Shown: positions 54,614-56,642 of the stretch, piece after piece
How the letters are laid out: each line of letters starts with the position of its first letter
Position numbering within the stretch: position 1 is the stretch's first letter
DNA from: Ruminococcaceae bacterium UBA5891
GTDB taxonomy: Bacteria; Bacillota; Clostridia; Oscillospirales; Acutalibacteraceae
NCBI GenBank assembly: GCA_002431945.1
Contig: DJET01000072.1
Span: forward strand, 1 to 56,642
Direction of reading: 5' to 3'
DNA length: 56,642 nt
Translations under genes and position numbers: made by a program
Notes under the pieces: model-generated
What the model was told of the DNA's origin: nothing
Seen by the model: the letters and a program-made list of their open reading frames with translations, nothing else
The model's database searches: none

Positions 54614-55519
54614 ATGACTTCAAAATCAGGTTACAGCAGTACGCTTCTCCGCCGAAAGGCTTCGGCCGCAATAATTTACTTGGCAAGGCTTTTGATCCTT
54701 ACAATTGTAGGCTATATTGTTTTATACCCGTTCTTTTATATGCTTGTTACGGCGATAAAGGATATAGACGCAATGCTCGATGTAGAGCATATTTGGATAC
54801 CCGTAACCTACAGCCTTAAAAGCTTTAAGGAAATTTTCGAGCTGTTAGATTTCGGAACGGCGCTGAAGCAAACCTTCCTTGTTCAAATTTCAAGCGCGGC
54901 AATAGAAACCTTTGTATGCGCCTTCGTTGCATACGGCTTTGCGAGGTTTAAATTTAAAGGTAAGCCGATATGCACGTTTTTCCTTATACTTTCCTTGCTT
55001 GTTCCTATTCAGATGTACAGTCTTTCTATGTCGGTAAACTACCGAAATCTTCATTTATTCAACACACCGTTTGTATATTGGCTGCCGTCTCTTTTAGGCG
55101 TAGGTATCAGAAGCGGTATGATGATATTTATTTATCAGCAGTTTTTCGTTAATCTGCCTAAGGAATTGGAGGACGCGGCTTATATCGACGGCGCAGGTCC
55201 CGTGAGGACATATTTTTCAATTGCTTTGCCGTCGTCAAGCGTGGTTTTGGTTACGGTTTCGGTGCTTTCCTTTGTTTGGCATTGGAATGAATATTATCTC
55301 GCTTCACTTACCTTTTTATCCGATTCGGCCCCGCTTGCAATGGTTTTAAGCTTCCTTAAGGTCTATTTAAAGCAGGTCGGTATATACGAGGGCTGGCCGG
55401 AATATGCGTCCTTAGTCAGTGCGGCGTGCTTAATGTATGTAATAATTCCCCTTATACTCTATATGATTTTCCAACGGAAATTTGTCCGTTCGATAGACAG
55501 AGTGGGTATAACGGGATAA
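54614..55519 (+). CDS. CUT1 sugar ABC transporter permease, MalG type (locus B, pair 2)
   Basis: A 301-residue membrane protein with an EAA loop at about residue 185 (LEDAAYIDGAGPV) and the segment FVWHWNEYYLA. Its ATG begins directly after the stop of its partner; AAGGAGGTGG inside the partner's end is the ribosome-binding site. It closes locus B. The only hairpin close behind it is a weak 4-bp stem (GCTC-GAAA-GAGC). Confidence 0.93.
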   Translation: MTSKSGYSSTLLRRKASAAIIYLARLLILTIVGYIVLYPFFYMLVTAIKDIDAMLDVEHIWIPVTYSLKSFKEIFELLDFGTALKQTFLVQISSAAIETFVCAFVAYGFARFKFKGKPICTFFLILSLLVPIQMYSLSMSVNYRNLHLFNTPFVYWLPSLLGVGIRSGMMIFIYQQFFVNLPKELEDAAYIDGAGPVRTYFSIALPSSSVVLVTVSVLSFVWHWNEYYLASLTFLSDSAPLAMVLSFLKVYLKQVGIYEGWPEYASLVSAACLMYVIIPLILYMIFQRKFVRSIDRVGITG

Positions 55520-55585
55520 ATTAAGGTAATATGCTCGAAAGAGCTATTATAAACGGCAGAATTTTATTTAAGCGAAAGTATATTT

Positions 55586-55759
55586 GCACGCCTTGCGGCG
55601 CTTGCAATAACTGAATGTCTGTCATTCTGAGCGCGGAGCGCGAAAGAATCCGTAATACTCTAAAGAGAAAGAACGGATTGCCGCAGCCGTTTACACGGCT
55701 TCGCAATGACGAGAAAGGAGAAACGGATTGCTGCACGCCTTGCGGCGCTTGCAATGACG
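55586..55759. repeat. Palindromic intergenic repeat (MITE/REP-like)
   Basis: GTCATT (55621-55626) and AATCCGT (55647-55653) are inverted against ACGGATT (55673-55679) and AATGAC (55705-55710), with an inner AGCCGT-TTAC-ACGGCT stem. The right arm is duplicated: AACGGATTGC...GCAATGACG occurs at 55672-55711 and 55722-55759. A 23-bp block starting GCACGCCTTGCGG is present at 55586-55608 and 55733-55755. Repeats of the style TGTCATTCTGAGCG...CGCAATGACG are common between genes of many anaerobes. No gene is inside. Confidence 0.75.
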
Positions 55760-55809
55760 GGTAGCCTAACAATATCGGCAAATATATTGTAACAAAGGAG
55801 ATAAAAGCA

Positions 55810-56642
55810 ATGAAAAAAGCATTATCAATTTTATTATCAGGCGTTTTACTGATGACGGTAATAATAGCGGTACCGTTCACCGCCTCGGCTGCAACCGACA
55901 GAGTAATCGATCTGTCAAAATCGAATTTATTAACTACCAATGAAACTACTATGACATACGAAAGCGGAATATTAAAGTTTACTGTAGCAAATTGGTATGG
56001 CGCTATTACTAAGCAACCCATAGGTGCAGTCGGCAGTAAATCAACATGGTGTAAAGAGATAGGCTTAAAATATGAGGACGGCGCCTTAGCACGGCTTGAA
56101 AGCGGCAAAAGGTATGCAGTAACATTGAATTACAAGTTTGTTAGTAATAATTATAATAATAGTAATACAGGACATCTGCCGCAGATTGCCATCGGTTATG
56201 ACGGTAACGGCTCATCAACCTCTGCCGGTAAGTTTTATGTAGCTGCCGTCAAAAATCATGTACTGACTGACCAAGACAACAGTTATTACCTAAGTGCTGT
56301 AATAGAAGGAAACGACAAGCCGCTTAGAATAGCTTTCTCCGGCGTTTGGAAATTTGAAATCAATTCAATTTTATTACAGGAAATTAACGCGGACGCGGAA
56401 AATCAGGTCACCGTTGTATACTGTGACGGCGGCGAATATAAAGCCGAGTTTGCGGCAGAGGGCGGAGCCTTAAAAACTCCCGTTAAGGACGGCAAGGAAT
56501 TCTGCGGCTGGTATTCCACTTCCGATTTCAGCGAAGAAAAGGTTACAACTGCAACCAAAGACGCTGTTCTTTACGCTAAATGGATCGATCTGGCAAAAAG
56601 CGACCTAAAGATCGATCTGTCAAAATCGAATTTATTAACTAC
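55810..56642 (+). CDS. Surface protein with InlB-type repeat, paralogue of the 37259 protein (partial)
   Basis: The first 277 codons of a gene that continues past the window end. Signal peptide (about 1-27, FTASAA), then a beta-sandwich unit and an InlB/Flg_new repeat (about 195-258, ending LYAKW), then the beginning of a second unit (IDLSKSNLLTT). Long runs match 37370-38050, for instance the codons around GSKSTWCKEIGLKYEDG. ATG 55810 follows AAAGGAG by 9 nt. By analogy with locus B it may head another surface protein-glycosidase-giant SBP cassette, which would be visible only beyond the window. Confidence 0.88.
   Translation, partial: MKKALSILLSGVLLMTVIIAVPFTASAATDRVIDLSKSNLLTTNETTMTYESGILKFTVANWYGAITKQPIGAVGSKSTWCKEIGLKYEDGALARLESGKRYAVTLNYKFVSNNYNNSNTGHLPQIAIGYDGNGSSTSAGKFYVAAVKNHVLTDQDNSYYLSAVIEGNDKPLRIAFSGVWKFEINSILLQEINADAENQVTVVYCDGGEYKAEFAAEGGALKTPVKDGKEFCGWYSTSDFSEEKVTTATKDAVLYAKWIDLAKSDLKIDLSKSNLLT

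Noticed and set aside
55521..56108. 195-codon minus-strand open frame over the intergenic repeat and the partial surface-protein gene
   Set aside because: It is antisense to a gene with a signal peptide and good ribosome-binding site. Similar antisense frames appear opposite each copy of the same repeat unit (37237-37575, 38038-38286), so it reflects codon bias.

Overview
The window looks like a chromosome segment of a glycan-degrading, Gram-positive gut or rumen bacterium, most likely class Clostridia (Oscillospirales-like). The clues are SpI and lipobox signal peptides, a sortase-type VPQTG tail, strong Shine-Dalgarno sites with several TTG starts, CUT1 sugar importers with no ATPase gene beside them, AraC-type regulators and InlB-type (Flg_new) repeats. 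I see no rRNA, tRNA, phage, IS or CRISPR. Nearly everything is on the + strand; the two AraC-type regulators are the only clear minus-strand genes.

Locus A (27-16583): a sortase-anchored surface protein with three repeat modules, a clan GH-A (GH35/42-like) lipoprotein, a very large solute-binding protein (SBP) with carbohydrate-binding-like domains, two permeases, an NHL-propeller/TPR/Yip1 membrane protein, a DUF5696-type protein, two more permeases and a conventional SBP lipoprotein.

Middle region (16678-26204): cytoplasmic GH20, an AraC regulator (minus strand), a NagB-like deaminase, NagA, a GH2 beta-galactosidase and a second, GH20C-like enzyme. Together these form an intracellular route for galactose- and GlcNAc-containing oligosaccharides down to fructose-6-phosphate. 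A 330-bp cluster of inverted repeats follows. Then a second AraC regulator (minus strand) diverges from an operon of enolase-superfamily dehydratase, GH13, esterase, beta-lactamase-fold protein, YitT, RraA, SDR and MBL-fold hydrolase (27610-35393). This operon looks like a sugar-acid or modified-sugar catabolic route.

Locus B (35633-55519) repeats the plan of locus A: SBP lipoprotein, giant InlB/CBM-like membrane-anchored protein, GH16 lipoprotein, very large SBP, permease pair, NHL/TPR/Yip1 protein, DUF5696 protein, permease pair. After a palindromic intergenic repeat, a close relative of the giant surface protein starts at 55810 and runs off the window. It may be the head of a third cassette.

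The main point of interest is this duplicated cassette: surface binder, lipoprotein glycosidase, giant CBM-SBP, two permease pairs, a sensor-like NHL/TPR/Yip1 membrane protein and a DUF5696 lipoprotein or secreted protein. It looks like a Gram-positive counterpart of a SUS/PUL. The roles of the NHL/Yip1 and DUF5696 components are, to my knowledge, not established. A 31-bp composite site (TTTGMAAAT-N5-AATATAGYTGATGAAAA) occurs before both the dehydratase operon and locus B, suggesting co-regulation by the AraC protein at 26603-27472.
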